DNA of 64,000 nucleotides from Argopecten irradians (taxonomy: Eukaryota > Mollusca > Bivalvia > Pectinida > Pectinidae), in contig NC_091137.1 of NCBI RefSeq assembly GCF_041381155.1, forward strand, positions 22,489,655-22,553,654, given 5' to 3'. How positions within the stretch are numbered: position 1 is the first letter of the stretch; each line of letters starts with the position of its first letter. The translations under genes were made by a program, and so were the position numbers. Positions 1 through 13,896 of this stretch are shown one piece after another. The notes under the pieces were generated by a model, which worked only from the letters and a program-made list of their open reading frames with translations, was not told where the DNA came from and did no database searches.

Positions 1-2861
1 CAGATACACAGGTGGGGAAGGCAATACCTGAAAACATCGTTTACAACTTTAGCGAAAAGTTCTGTTTGATCATTCACACTTGCTCAATCTAGCACCTTTA
101 TAACATGGAGTTCAAGCATTGGTGCAACATTGACCATTACGATTCGATTATTTTCGATATGATACTTCTGTTTTGCGAAATCTTGTGTTTTAACAGTTGT
201 TTTTTATATTACATCCGGATTTAAAATGTACAACTAATGCATTAATAAATCATACCTAAAAGAGAAAAAATAAAAAGAAGAGCATTTTTTATGTTTGATG
301 TAAACAAACATCAATAACTCAAATTACAAAAAAGGTTAGAAAAGACCATAACATAAATAATCAATTACTAAAAGAGAGATGAATAACAACAAGAATTTCA
401 CAGAAGTGGATGTGTTGCCTACACAGCATCACAAAAAATAGTTATTAACAGTTGAAAATATTGTTAATAATTAGGTGAAGTTATCAAATCCTGTAACTCT
501 TGCAAATATTTATGGATTTTGACCAGTATTGAACCCATCTTAGATCTTATTGATATACAGCAATATACCAAATTTGGTTGAAATCGGACAATAAATACTA
601 AAGTTATTGAGTGGAAACCATGGATTTATCTGTTTTGACGATTTTAAAGTCCCGTAACTCTTGCAAATATTGACTGATATCAACCATTATCGAACTCATC
701 TGAGATCTCAATGATATAAAGCAACTTAATTTTTGTTGTTGAAATTGGACTATAAATATTTAAGTTATCAAGGGGAAACCATGGATTTATCTGTTTTGAA
801 GATTTTGAAGTCCCATTACTTTAGCAAATATTGACGAATTTTGACCATTATAGAACTCATCCAAGATCTCATTGATATAAAGTAGTATACCTAATTTGGT
901 TGAATTCGGACGAAAAATAATTAAGTTATCGCACAGAAAGTGTTTCCCGGCACCGACACCGACATAGTGATACCTAAGTGTCGCCCTTTTTTTATACTTG
1001 TACAATTTATTGACATTTTCTATCATAAGTTAGGGCTGGGTATTGGAAGGTCTAAAACGATACGATACGTATTGGCAATACACTGAAACAATACATCATA
1101 CATATTGACAATACAGTGGACCTCTTTTTCACCATTGTGTTTTGAATATTGTGACAATAAAAGACAATTTTGTTAAAATATTATATTACCAGGAAAAAAA
1201 TCTACCAAACATTTGATTTGGTTTATCACCCGTTTTAATTAATTTCTGACAATTCGTATTCATATAGTTATGAAAAGGCATTTCTAATCCATCTAGGTGA
1301 CACAGATGCCTTAAACACTTCCAATTGATTGAAATGCTCTTACTTGAATGTTTAAGAATTCTTCTGCAACAGACACATGTGAATAGTGACACAAGCTCAC
1401 TACAAGACTTAATAGGCTTAGAATGTTAATCAAAACAGGTTGGGAGATGATCAGAGAGTGTTTACACCTTTTTGTGTGTGATCCCAGTGTCTGATTATCT
1501 TGATATGGCTAAGATTTATTGCTACAAGCAGTAGTCTAAAGACTGCATCGATTGAACCGAAACGGCAAGGCTGTATCATAAAATTGTATCGACATACGAA
1601 TATCGCGATTCAATGTGTATCGCGATGAATTGTTTCAGCCCTATTGATCAATTTAGCCAAATGGTCTATTTTCACTAGTTTCTTGTTTCATTCAAGGTTT
1701 TTTCCCCTGAAAAACTTATTTTTGATTGTTAGTGCATTAATTAATCAAGAGTTAATATCGAGTGTCAAAATGGTAAGTTAGGCTCTGAATCCAAAAGAAA
1801 TTGACCCACAAATATTTCATGACAGTCCAAATTAATTTCAACTGATCACTATTTATCTGTAGGTCGCAAGCTTTCAGTTTCATAGCAGAACAAAGAATCA
1901 CCTTTCTTCATTTCTTTGTCTTTCTTGAACACCTTATTGGTTTCCTCTAACAGACGGCCATCTCCAAATTCACATATTGACAGCGCTGATGCCCCCTCGA
2001 CACATTTATCAACAACCTCTTTAATGATTCCTGAAAAACAAAAACAAAAACTTTCTAATGCAATTCAATTGACACATCATTTTTTTCTGAGCCTGTTACA
2101 AGTTAGAATCTGGCTCACCATAAATGAACAAAACAGTAGTGAGTCACGAAAGTATGTTGGTTTAAAATCATGTTCATGTAAACTATACTCCAGAGTCTGT
2201 ACACAGTTGATACAAATGTACAGCTATCATACAACGACAGACACAGGATAGAAACGATAGAAATAAGAATTTGAAACAATGGTCCTAACTAGAGCAATCT
2301 AAAAAATTACAAAAAAAAAGTTATTACTGCGACCAAAAGAAAATACTGCAATATGATGTGCATTATTAGATCACTTTTATATTTTCAATTACTGTGTCAT
2401 GCTGTTGTACAAGTTTTCAATGAGAGAGTCTGAGACAACCTGAAACTTATCCCCCCCCCCCCCCCCCGGGAAATCTGATAGTTTCCATATTGAAACAATA
2501 AAATGATATTTTCTACACAATAGTATCTTTATCAAATGAATAAACTAAATGAATATCATTCAACATCAGTGGGCTTAATCTACGAGACACACACTCCCAA
2601 GCGTACAAAAAGTTCCATTATCTGTCACAACTGTTGTGCAATTTTCTAAAAGCACATGGCACGGCGCAGAATTCTGAAGTCGGCATGTACACCGATTATA
2701 GGACGAATACATGCGTCTGGAATCTTGTTTTGATTCCTAAACAAAGAAATGTGTTTTTTGAACCAATCCTTACCGTTCACCATGTCACCAGCCATTTTAT
2801 ATTTGGTGACAACGATGTCGGATGCCGGAGTCGGCTCCTCTTGATCATCTTTGTCAGCCAT
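1..2861 (-). CDS. PA2G4: PA2G4/EBP1 homologue, 5' part (exons 1-3, cut by window start)
   Basis: Proliferation-associated 2G4 (EBP1) is a non-peptidase member of the methionine aminopeptidase fold that binds ribosomes and RNA; the role is taken from the family. Exon 1 is 2774-2861 (ATG at 2861-2859, context AAGATGG, 88 nt), exon 2 is 1902-2030 (129 nt), and exon 3 begins at 27 and runs off the window at 1. Donors are GTAAGG and GTGATT, acceptors are CAG, and phases join without a break. Exon 1 ends with the family N-terminal motif DIVVTKYKMAGDMVN; exon 2 ends LLEETNKVFKKDKEMKKG; exon 3 begins GIAFPT. All three match the PA2G4 order. Exon 3 should continue into the pita-bread fold outside the window. 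An in-frame GTG upstream (2873) is not needed as a start. Only about 81 residues are visible, but the identification is strong. Confidence 0.9.
478..990. repeat. three ~161-bp tandem units plus GC-richer end, PA2G4 intron 2
   Basis: Three diverged copies of a roughly 161-bp unit are spaced at about 490, 652 and 812, each carrying 'gtaactcttgcaaatatt' or a close variant and a downstream 'accatggatttatctgtttt'. The array is followed near 945-985 by 'ccggcaccgacaccgacat', the kind of short GC-rich tail seen at the ends of the minisatellite-bearing elements elsewhere in this window. It is probably a truncated member of such a family. No coding potential is supported. Confidence 0.6.
1031..1643. 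mobile_element. non-autonomous element with TAGGGCTG/CAGCCCTA ends (hAT-like MITE?)
   Basis: The left end reads TAGGGCTGGGTATTG and the right end reads TTTCAGCCCTA. Both ends carry sub-terminal ATACGATACG/TATCGCGAT-type repeats ('cgatacgatacgtattg' on the left, 'tatcgcgatgaattg' on the right). About 613 bp, inside PA2G4 intron 2. The CAGGGC-type terminus suggests the hAT superfamily, but flanking 8-bp duplications are not evident, so the class is uncertain. Confidence 0.45.
2031..2773 (-). other. PA2G4 intron 1
   Basis: AT-rich intron with a run of about 16 C at 2452-2467. Nothing else recognisable. Confidence 0.7.
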
Positions 2862-3003
2862 CTTGGAATTCACGTGTTTGACTTCTCACAGCAATGCGTG
2901 GCGGGAAAGATTATACATAAGGTAGACAACTCGGTCTGCGAAGTCTACAAGCACAGGCCCAAGCATTTTTTTGGTTTTAATAAAGATATTATAATTAAAT
3001 AGA

Positions 3004-3057
3004 TGTCTTGGTAATATCCTCTCTCTGGTATCATGATAATATATTATTACCAAGACA
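3004..3057. repeat. short inverted repeat upstream of PA2G4
   Basis: TGTCTTGGTAATAT (3004-3017) faces ATTATTACCAAGACA (3043-3057) across a 25-bp spacer, about 140 bp upstream of the PA2G4 start codon. It could be a tiny MITE or a promoter-proximal hairpin; the sequence alone does not decide. Confidence 0.5.
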
Positions 3058-3204
3058 CGCTGTCAGATTATTTTAGTCTGCAAATGCTCGTGTCTATAGA
3101 CTAGTAGTACAGCTTAGTATAAAAAATCTCTCATTTCGTGGCCATGGATGAGAGTTTTAACATTTATCTAAAGCCTAAAAATTACAGCAATATACAATAT
3201 GTAT

Positions 3205-3730
3205 ACAGCAGGGGCGGATTTAGGTTTTGAGGTTAGAGGGGGCGTGGGACAAAGCAAATCAGGCGAGGGGTCTGGGGGCCGCCTAGGCCCCCAGAAGCTC
3301 TCGAATAAATGGTGCAAAATCCTGCATTCTGAGGATTTCATGAACACATTTTCCAGAAAATAATTGAAGCCATTTAAGGATGTTTATTTATGGTTGTCGT
3401 GTCAAGTGTCATATTTTTTATTCGAAGTTTAGATTTAATTTTTTTTACTTACAGAATTGCAATATCAAAATCTTAATATTTATATGGACATGAAGCAAAG
3501 AAGGGCGGGGGTCTGGGGGCCGCCTAGGCCCCCAGAAGCCCTCGAATAAATGTACACTTTTTCCAAAAAATAATTGAAGCCATGTAAAAATGTTCGTTTA
3601 TTATTTTTGACGTCTAATGTCATATTTTGAATATAAAGTTACAGAATTGCACTGCCTAAAATCTGAATATCTATTCATAGAGGCACGAAGCAAAGAAAAG
3701 GATGGGGGTCTGGGGGCCGCCTAGAACGAA
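3205..3730. repeat. three-copy GC-rich interspersed/tandem repeat
   Basis: The phrase 'gtctgggggccgcctag' occurs at about 3269, 3510 and 3706. The first two copies continue 'gcccccagaagc' and then 'tcgaataaatg'. Intervening sequence is also related ('ccaaaaaataattgaagcca'). GC content is far above the surroundings. This looks like a degraded repetitive element, with no reading frame worth calling. Confidence 0.6.
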
Positions 3731-5949
3731 TATATGTACCCGGCCTACTATGCCTTTAGGCCGGGTACGAATTGGCCCCTATGTATCGTAGTGGAGCACT
3801 GCCTCCGAAAATCACTCGGGCACAGTTTTTCATACTTTTTTGAAGGTTTTGAAGTAATAGGGAACAATTGTAGCTCTAAAGAAGACACCATTTTCAGTCT
3901 AAAAGTCTTTTGAGCTACAATATTGCAGCTAGGGGTCGCCTATTGAAGGTTTTTATAGGACTAATGAAAGTGTATGTGAACTTTTTTAACGATATTAGCT
4001 TTTACTTTTATACATTATCTGTCAGATTAGATAATTCATTTTCCCTAACTTACACAATCTTCATAATTCGTGTATTGTACAATGAAAGAAAAGAAGGCTA
4101 GTGGTCTTGTCTATGGCCATACGGTGCCAGGAACCATTGCTATCATCCTGTTTTCTAATAGGGAGCCTTTTGTAATGTGCATTAATTTTTTAACATCGTT
4201 TGCCTATCTTATAACATTATCGTTAAGATATGTTTTTATTGAAACAAAAAAGGAAGGCATCTGGCCATGGGGTGCACCCAGACCCTAGAAGCTCTCATTT
4301 TCTGTCGCATTCCACTTTTTTCTTTACACACATTTTCTTAGGACAAATAAAAGGCTTCTAGAAGCATTCGGCGTCAGTAGTGATCTTGTAACTGGCGTTT
4401 TGAAAGTACGCACACATTTGTGAATTGATAGTCGGATTTAATACAGGACTTTAATGCTGATTCAAAAATATGTAATATATCATTTACAATCTGGAAAACG
4501 AAGGGCATGACATATAGTCAACCAGCGAAGACTCATGGCCAGCTACAATTCCTTCCACCCACCCCCTCCCCCTTTTCTTTTATTGCTAAGGATATCGAGA
4601 TATAACCTGTCAATATTGAATATTAATGACAATAAATTATCTAATATATTGGGATTTTATCGGGGTTTTTTTTTTGAAAAAGTAAATACTTGAAAGGATT
4701 TACATTGTACCTTTTAAGTGATGGAGATAAAACCTTAACTTACACGAAAAAAATATATAATTATGCCATTGCGCCTGGATACAAGTATGTTCATGCATGT
4801 ATGTACCACAAAGTCGAATACATTTAGATTTTAAAATGATAACATCAAACGGTAAAGGTAGGAAATGGAGCTTTCTGTCTAATTCTCATTCTTTATCTAA
4901 TTCCTTAATTTTTTCCCTCTTTTTTTTCTTTCTTCCTTCCCCTCTTTCTTTTTCCCTTCTTTTTCCTTTTTCTTTTTTTTCTCTCTCCTATTTTAGGGGG
5001 GGCGTACGCCGGGTCCGCCCCCCCTTGGATCCGCGCCTGTACAGTACACACTATATTTAAACATTTATTTATGTATATATTATACATACATGACTGTATA
5101 AATATAGTGTGTACAATATATAGTTATAGTTATAAATACATTATATTTGGGGAAAGAGAGAATTCGAAGGCTAAACAAGCACTGGAAAAACCACGTCACG
5201 AAGTTTTCACCATCAACCTAGGAAAGACATTATATTATACTTAAACCTAGGACATGCTATTAAGGATTTAAGCAATCTTTTTAATATTTTACCATTATTG
5301 TAAATATCACTATACATCTTTACAAGCCGCTTGTGGCTTTCCAATGATGTTGGACTGATGAGAAACTGATGAGAAACGAAGAGGACAGCTGGGATGAGGA
5401 GGAAAGCGTTAAATACTCGTGTCGTTGGCGATCTTTTCCAATATCAACAACAAAAGTTGATCATGTCCAAAGTGCAATGATTATAAATCCTAATGTCTAG
5501 ATATCATCTGTATTACCAGAAACGTTTCTGGTATTGCACCCATGCGCTCGGCGCTCATATTAGGAAAAAATAAATGAAAAAGCCTAATAATAGAGTCTAG
5601 GCAGTTTTAAAATAGCGGACTAATCAATTTAAGGACGATACTCATCATAGATGTAACGGCAAATAAAATAAAATTACTACAAATGTCCTGGTAGAAATCC
5701 TATTGCCGTTGTAAATAGCCGTGCTTAAATTATAAAGTTATATCAAAAACATCTTTATTACATTCAAAGGATCAATATTGGGTCTGCTCCCATTTTTTTT
5801 ACAAGTTTTGGCGATTAATATTCACAGAAATTGGTCTACAATATTACTTACTGTGTATGCCTATAGTTGCTGCATTTGGAAGTCAGTTTCAACACGGTGA
5901 TCAGGATCACCGATTTCTTCTTGTTATACATATATACCATCAGAGACAT
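3731..5949. other. intergenic, no gene recognised
   Basis: AT-rich sequence with scattered short ORFs that match nothing I recognise. A pyrimidine-rich stretch (4890-4990) runs into a GC-rich island at 4995-5035 ('gggggggcgtacgccggg', 'ttggatccgcgcctg') that looks like the end of a repetitive element. Confidence 0.5.
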
Positions 5950-6245
5950 AGATCTAGATCTAAATCTCTGATACCACGTAAGCCAATGTTGGGCGGGGGG
6001 TCCGGGGGTGTCCCCGGGGAAAATATTACGATTAAGAATGGCTGAAATGAGTTCTACGATGTATTTTGATGAAAGTGCGAGAGCCGAAGACGCGAGATTT
6101 TGTTGTTTGGGGGATCTGGGGGTCGCCCCAGGAAAAAAATATTACGATTTAGAATGCGCTGAGATGAGTTTTATGATGCATTCTGATGACTTTGCGAGCG
6201 CCGAAGGCGCGAGAATTTGGCGTTTTGGGGGTTTTCCCCGCATCA
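5950..6245. repeat. GC-rich repeat with two related units
   Basis: Two units are visible at about 5993-6110 and 6110-6240. Each has a G-rich stretch, then 'ggaaaatattacgatt' or a variant, then 'gctgaaatgagttctacgat'-type sequence and 'gcgagagccgaagacgcgag'. It resembles the repeat at 3205-3730 in style. Open frames crossing it are a by-product of repetition. Confidence 0.45.
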
Positions 6246-6395
6246 TTATCAAAGCAACTTATCCCAAATGTCTCTCTAGGACCTTCTTATCGTCTTTACA
6301 TCTAACGAGGACCTAACTACTGCTTTGGCCAAGATGACCTGAAATGGAGAAATAGTATTGAGTGAGGCAGATGCATTGCCACCAGCCACCATGAG

Positions 6396-6778
6396 CACAG
6401 GGATCTGAGAATTAGTTACAGATTATATAATCATGGACCCACCAGAGTGCCCCAAGACCATTTTTAGACGTTTTAGTGGTCTAGATAAAAAACTGATAAA
6501 AAACCATTTTCTACATGGTACTATATACGAGAAGGATGGAAAGCTCATGATCACAGACTCAAAATTTCTAACATGCCTACCTTTAGCGGCTATAAAAACA
6601 CTTATCTAGTACATCATCAAAAAACATTTACTGCCGTTGGAAAGAGCGATAATTTTCCTTTCAAAATCATCCTACACATCTATACAAAATGCCGTCATTA
6701 AAACGTCTAAAAATGGTCTTATGGCACTCTGGTAGGTCCATGATCATATAGTCTGTAACTAATTCTCAGATCCCTGTG
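6396..6778. mobile_element. MITE with ~78-bp terminal inverted repeats
   Basis: The left arm begins CACAGGGATCTGAGAATTAG and continues through 'gagtgccccaagaccattt'. The right arm (about 6701-6778) is its near-perfect reverse complement, ending CTAATTCTCAGATCCCTGTG. Interior about 225 bp with no coding potential. A non-autonomous DNA transposon is the simplest reading. Confidence 0.75.
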
Positions 6779-8213
6779 TCCAGGATGGGTATATATCAAG
6801 CCTTACAAAAAGGATGTGAATATTTGTGTGCAGCGTTTTGGTTTGTGACGTATATCATAATTTCCCGGTAGGCCCTATAGGGATGAAGTAATCGAAATCG
6901 GTTCGTCTGAAGGATTTTATCTGGTAAGTTCACTTTTGCTCTGCTCTAGTCATGCTCTTTGGTCTAAGGCGGATTTGTTAGATGTCTTATCAGAAACTAT
7001 CTCATGATGCTTGATCTATGCGACTAAAATCTGTCAAACATCATTCCCTCTGTTCCACTGAACTTTCCATTAAAGGTTTTGTAAATTGTCACGAGGTTCA
7101 TCTTTTCTGTTGGTAAAAACTGCTTGCTCTTTGAGCCCTTTTCGAGATTTTACCGCATTAAGTTCTACGGAAGAGCAGAGAGCTGTCATCTCCCGAATCA
7201 AGTTTTACGATAGTGCTAAAGCCGTCTCTTCACGATCTTGCAGAGTGCTTTTCTGTGTTAAGTTCTATGTTAGAGTCAAACGTGTTTCTTATGAGCCACT
7301 TTCATGACCTTCTTTTTTTATGACGGTCAGTGAATGCTGCCGCTTCTGTACTTGTACCCAGACAAATATTAAAGACATTATATAATTCTATTTACAGACC
7401 AACCTTTCTTGAGCTGTGTTTACAAACGTTTTCTACCTCCCAAACCACCATGTTGCATATCATTATATAATTATCACTCTCTCTGAATTACTTAAAACAC
7501 ATTTTTGTATTTTATTGTATAAAGGCAATGATATTGAAACATTCAGGTCCATCACTGATCGCTAATAACATTTAAAAAGTCCACGAAACGCTCAAACAAG
7601 ATAGATGCAAAATGTGGATTTTGGTATAACCCTCCACTTGTTTTTCAGGTAGGAAAATTCTCTTCAAATAATTCTGTTCATAGTAAATAAAATGGAGAAC
7701 CAGCCTTACTAGCACTTCATGTAAATGTAACTAAAATATTAACACATAGTAAATAAACTACAAATACATTATATATAATATATGTACTTTATTTTTTTTT
7801 CACAAAATACTTGCTGAAACATTAACCAATATTATCAACTAGTCAAACATAACATTTCATAACATGATCAACTGTTAATATGTCATTAATTGCACGTTGA
7901 ATGGAACTTCATATATGAAACAAAACAGGTGGGAATAAAAAATAAATAATAATTGCGAATGTCCAAGGTGTATAGCACACACTATTTTCACTTACAAATA
8001 CATGTAATCATACCTATTAGTAAAAGCAAGACTAATATGTCTAACTACACACCCATACACCTTCATCTACATAACTTGGCAGAAAAAAAAAGTAAATCAC
8101 AGGGACAAATTTCTAACCAATTGCATATATAGATATTCTTGGTTAGAAATTCGTGCCAGGTCTCTGTGCAATAAATGTACACTTCCAGAACATGTATAAG
8201 CATATGACACTCT

Positions 8214-8378
8214 TACAGTTGATCCTCATTATCTCAATAATGGTGGGACTGTGCTGGAATTATAGTATTCTGCTCCGGTCAATTGAATGTTTGGTGTGAG
8301 CTCTGGCAGAGATCAATACAGTTCAGAAGTTAAATTGGATTAAGTTATAGAATATGGAGATAATGAATTTCAACTGTA
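8214..8378. mobile_element. 165-bp MITE with TA-type ends
   Basis: TACAGTTGATCCTCATTATC on the left faces 'gataatgaatttcaactgta' on the right, with imperfect sub-terminal pairing. TA at both outer edges fits a Tc1/mariner-type non-autonomous element. No ORF. Confidence 0.55.
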
Positions 8379-11300
8379 CATACACACAACAGCAAAACCA
8401 TTAGCAAGACCAACTTCTATATAACTCTAGCAAATAAAATTTGTTATAAAACCTTAAAGGCAAGTCTTCATTCAACAATTCATTCTGCATTTTCCAACTC
8501 TTATACATCCAACATGAAAACACAGATTATATTTTCCATTTAATCATTTATGAATGAAAAATAATATTTAAATATGAAAATGATCCATATTCAAACATTC
8601 AAAGAAGTAATATTACTTTACAGTAACCACAAATAATAAGAAAAGACAAGTTTGTAAAAGTTGACTGGCCATATATGCTTTATACAGCAGAACTCAATGA
8701 ACAATATAAGTACTGTATATATCCATATAAAACCCTGCCCATGAACAACCTTTTATCAATGATGTTCAAAATGTCGGCTTAGTTCCAAAATAAGTCAGGA
8801 ACTGATGTCTGTTCCTATGTCAGCCTTACTGGGAGTGCCAGTAAATGGGGTGTTCTGACATCAAAGCTTTTCTATAGTCATTCAAAATTCTGTTACACTG
8901 GTAATGTAATCTTTGATTTTTTTTATTTTCACTGAGATCAGATGTCTTATATTTCAAAAAATCAAATTCATTTTGTTATCATGGCGACAGAATTTTTCAA
9001 ATAACTTTTTATATCATATGGAAGACATATCTCACTGAAAACTTCTGAACACAAGGCTTCAACACACTAGTGATAACCTGCTATACGATAGACAGGACAT
9101 AAATAAGGATAAATACAACTAGCAAACTGTGCAACATTCATATAAATATTTACCATATAGTTCAGTCCAATATTGCGAACCCATTAAAAATTATATTGAG
9201 CAAATTAACATTCCACATCACATACTGTAGTTTTACAAATTTAATAAAATTTTACTATTTTTAACAATCCCTATTATTGTCAGTGTTGCAGAATTTTAAT
9301 CTCAATAAAATATATGGAATACTAACTAAAAACAAACATTTTACACCCAGCTAGTTCTTACATCTTCACAATTATTATTACCTGCTAAGTTTTGATTTTA
9401 AGCACAGGAATATTTAGCTTTTCACACAAATACCAGTTCTTAATGATTATGAAAAGTGTTTAACTTTGAAAACCATCGAAACATCAATAAGCATTACCTT
9501 TGGTATTTATATTCTAAGGGAATATTGATTTTGACAAGAAAATTTGAGCACTCCTGGATTTCATGAGTTGGCTATATCAAGATTTCTTACAGGAAAGAAA
9601 TATTTGTAAAATGTTGCCTGTGATATATACATGCAGTTATTTATGTTTTTAGCTCCACACTGATGCTTATAATAAATCTGACTAAAACACTATGTTATTT
9701 CTATTTTTTACAAATGAGTTTTAACAAAATAATATGACATTTTGGTCAACACATGATCTAATAATATAATTGATAAGACTAATAAGCCAATGAAGTTATG
9801 CAAATCAGCAGCCTTAAGGAAATGGAGAACAGTGATATACAACAGATTTCCATTGAAGTATTGAAAGTATTTTGTCCTCAAAAGACACATGTAGGTACCC
9901 CAGTAAACAATTGAGAAAACCTACTCAAATATATATTTGTAATGTTGCTAATGAACAAGTTGGCTTCATAGCCATATTGTTAATAAACGGGTCAATCTGA
10001 CCAAAATTGTTAAAAAATCACAATTATCATTCATAAATGAATTAACCATTTTTCTATTGTTAACAAACAAGTGGACATTAATCTAATCATTAATATATTT
10101 GTTTAACAAACTGTTGAGCTGTGCTAACTGGATTTCATTAATAATACATTTGTATTAAACCATCACCTAACACAAATAGACAGGATACATCCTTTTTATG
10201 TTTAGATAAGCAGTCTGCAAGGAAGTTATTATGGTAATGAAGTTTTTTAAATCCATCAAAGGTGTACATACTAATACAGTGAGCTTTCTAATCTCACGAA
10301 GAATAATACAGCAATATTTCTAATCAGTCGAAGCAATGATAATGCTCTGAAAAATAAGAAATACCACAGTATCACTCTGACCTATTAGAAGATTCTGTGT
10401 ATCAATAAAGCTACTGTTCAAGTGATGTAGCAATTAATTCCTATTTACAGAGGCAGATAACTGCATAATTGAACATTTATTTTTACGTGTATTACATCGT
10501 GAAGTTTTATGTTTGTAATCATATACTACCAGATTATTTTATAAAGTGCAACATGGTAATGTTTGATAAAATATGAGATTGAGCTTGTAAAGACAGAATT
10601 ACAAATAGGACATCACATCTCCAATGACATGGATAATACTGATCGTATGGTTTAGCCCTGAGAGAAAAAATTGCTTAAAAAGTTTGAAAACAAGTCGAAA
10701 AAAGCTGATTTAAATTCAGCCACATACAAAACAAAAGTAGAATCAATTCACCTTTAGTAAGAAGATGAAACTGATTTTATGAAATAAATAAATCGAAATG
10801 CTGGTCCCTAAATTGCCTGATGTAAGTCAATGGTATAAGTGATACCGGTACTCTGGAACTATATCTGCAGTTTGACACCATTGTCAGTAAGCCTTTCAGT
10901 TACATATTACACTTCACAGGTTTGGCAGGATGGGGAAAATTTGACTTTTCTACATCATTTTAAACCTCTGGTCGGACTTTCTATGGAAGTAGAAACCTTT
11001 CTAGTTTCTTATCAAAGTGCATTTTTTCTGACCAATAAAAATCATTCAATAGGTCAACAATTTACGATAGCTAGCAATATCTTCACAGAGAAATAATTCT
11101 ATTGTTTTGTGTGTCATGTAAATAGGCTTTGTTATAATCACATTGTGACAACAGTCCTTTTTGTGATGATTTCTTTTTCAACATCTTACTCGAAGACATC
11201 TGCCAAAATGAACAAGGAAGAATTCTAACCGTATTAAGCTTATGACTATGTCTTCGAAAATCCAAGACTATCCATAGAATTGATAGTCAAAATGTGGAAC

Positions 11301-12483
11301 ATACAGGCAAATTTTCAAAGCCTTTCGTCAATATCTGGTAAGTAGTCTAACGATAGGGACACCACACAATTTATAGTCAAAATCAGATACACCAAGCCAT
11401 CGGATAATCTGTGTATCATACAACCTGTGGTCAAAACAAAGTACAAAGCAGCACTATACAATCAATGATCCAATTTGTATCTACATTTGTATATTATAGA
11501 TTACTCATTGTAAAGCACAACCTATCCCTTCAATGCTACTTTTTCTTGTAGACAAGACATTACATATTTGGTACTATATGACATGAAACATTTCATTATG
11601 TAGGCTTTCCTTATTTCAAGGTCACATGGAAATTTGAATAAACTGGAAAAAATGGAAAAAATTAGTATTGAATCTCTTTCATTTGTCATGAATATTTCTA
11701 CCAAAAGAAAATATTTGAAAGCCACGAATGAAAGAACACACAAACATTTCTTTTCATATAGTATTTGTGAGTAAATATGTATTCCGTGAAATATGCACAC
11801 ATAAAAGAGTACATTTAACTTCAAGGTTTGCAACAATATTATACATGTATGGTCTTCAGCACTTTCTATATTATGCTAGATATGCTTGGCAACACAATGT
11901 TATATTATACTTTTAGTCCATACCGGTTAGTTCTACAAAACCAACCAAATTAACATTAACATCACTGTAATAATCACATACATGTTGACTTATAATCTCA
12001 TTGATATGCATCCACAGAAAAAATGACAATCTATGAACAAGTAGTTACAATGAAAATTTAAAGTTGTCACCCAGGAAGACTGATCAAAACTTTGGCACAG
12101 ATATTAAAATCTCAACCAACTTGTCCTCACCTTGTAGGAAATCTTTTAGGGGCATTTCATGATAAACACTTAAAATATCACTATCAGATAAACTGTACAT
12201 TAACAGCTCACAAGCAAATATTTACATTTTCACTGCAGTCCCTCTATGTAACCTTACCAAGCGCAGTTGGCAGTCATATAGACAATGAACTTCAATCGCT
12301 CATTATGACGTCATTATCATTGTGACGTCACAATTGACGTGCCAGCAATCACAGAAATTGGCTGTTCAAATGGCTGTTCCATCCTTGACGATAACGAATG
12401 ATTAATTCATTATCAATGCAAAATCCCTTGGTATGTCAACATACAATCGTAACTAAATGTAAATATAAGAATTATACATCTCT

Positions 12484-12523
12484 CAGTTGGCATTCATAGC
12501 CAATATGAATGCCAACTGGACAG
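12484..12523. repeat. short near-perfect hairpin
   Basis: CAGTTGGCATTCATA is followed by a short loop and then TATGAATGCCAACTG, a perfect 15-bp stem. It stands alone in AT-rich intergenic DNA. Too short to call an RNA gene. Confidence 0.6.
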
Positions 12524-13896
12524 AGGCAAATCCAACATGAAGCGCTAGCAGACAAATGAAGGATACTGTATATCAATCCATTTGTGTGTGGATATTTTAT
12601 GAATTTCTAAAAGTTAACCAAAATTGAAAAATAATGACTGAACAATGGGCATAAACATCTTATAGCTAATTAAGAGGAAAGCACACAGTTTTCTGTATTT
12701 TTACTGATAGATGTTACCCTAATACCAAGTATATAATATAAGCCTATTAATGTATGACAAATGTAATCCCATTTTGACCATATAACATCGTTAATAAACT
12801 ACACATACATGTTGTACATAGCCACGTCCATAATGATGATTTACAAGTTATGAGATGGTAAAACTGACATGTTTGTTAACAACCTACACCTGTATTTAAA
12901 TCTACCTATTAATTGCATGATAAGTGTTGTCTGTATTGTATTTTAAAGAAGAAAAGGCTAGATGATCAAATGACTGGTTTCTTCACAATCAAATGTGGTA
13001 GAATGATACCCTACTAGCACTTTGCTACTATTCACTCAGTCTGCGACTTTAAGTACTAGTCTGATGCCCACGGCTTGTAATTTTATGGTCAGACTAGTGC
13101 CAATTGGAATGAACTAGTTTGTTTGGACTAGTGGCTCCCCACCCCAATTAAATTACTATATTTACAAGAGCGGTGGTCAATTGCATTTTTTTCAACACAT
13201 TTTGAGTGCGTTATTCTATATGCCATTGATTCTGTAAGGATGCATCATTTTGTGAGAATTTGTAACACATCCAAACTGTAACTTATGACCAGTGATTAAA
13301 TAGTAGGACTAGTATAATTTTGGGGTTTACTAGTCCATATGAATAGCAGCGAAAAAAATTAATGTCACAGACTGTTCCCTATATCTATAGGTTTGTGAAA
13401 TGGTAGCATTATGTGTTTTTTATGTGGGGTATAAAGAGTTTTAAGGCAGGATGTTGATGATGATGATGAACTTACAGAAACAGCTCTGTTACTATAGATA
13501 CTAATGTGGTAAATGTCCCCAAACTTGTGACACAGATGGGCCAATGGTAGAATGCCAGACACCATACCAATCAGCACCGGGAGATATACTGAATACATAA
13601 ACTAAATTTTGTTAACCTTCTTGTTTTGGTGCAATACTAGTTCAATGCTTAAAATGATTTGTTGATTCAAACGAGATAGCAAAATGATGAATACCATCTC
13701 TATAGATACTATAAATCATAACAGAGCAGCTAAAATTTACTCTAGTAACCACTCTGGTGCTTAAATACATACTGTTTCCATCAAAATTGGTATGCTTACA
13801 TTTTATGTGCCACCAATAAATAGAAAAGTTTTCAAAATAAATCATTAAATACAGTTTTTTTGTTTGATTTTGTAATCAAATAGTTTTGAACAGAGC

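Larger units (their letters stand above)
6779..13896. other. intergenic, no gene recognised
   Basis: Uniformly AT-rich. The short ORFs present show no family resemblance, and no splice-bounded conserved coding was found on either strand. A small hairpin is at about 8109-8154 (aaatttctaaccaa facing ttggttagaaatt). ACTAGT-rich sequence occurs at 13050-13340. The nearby small inverted-repeat elements are listed separately. Confidence 0.5.

Noticed and set aside
1916..2251. Plus-strand 111-codon frame
   Set aside because: It is antisense to PA2G4 exon 2, whose minus-strand translation is clearly conserved.
2862..2873. Upstream start extending PA2G4 by four residues
   Set aside because: It would need a GTG start; the ATG at 2861-2859 has good context and matches the family N-terminus.
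5857..6316. Two overlapping plus-strand frames as a gene
   Set aside because: They cross a GC-rich two-unit repeat; similarity is between the units themselves, not to a protein family.
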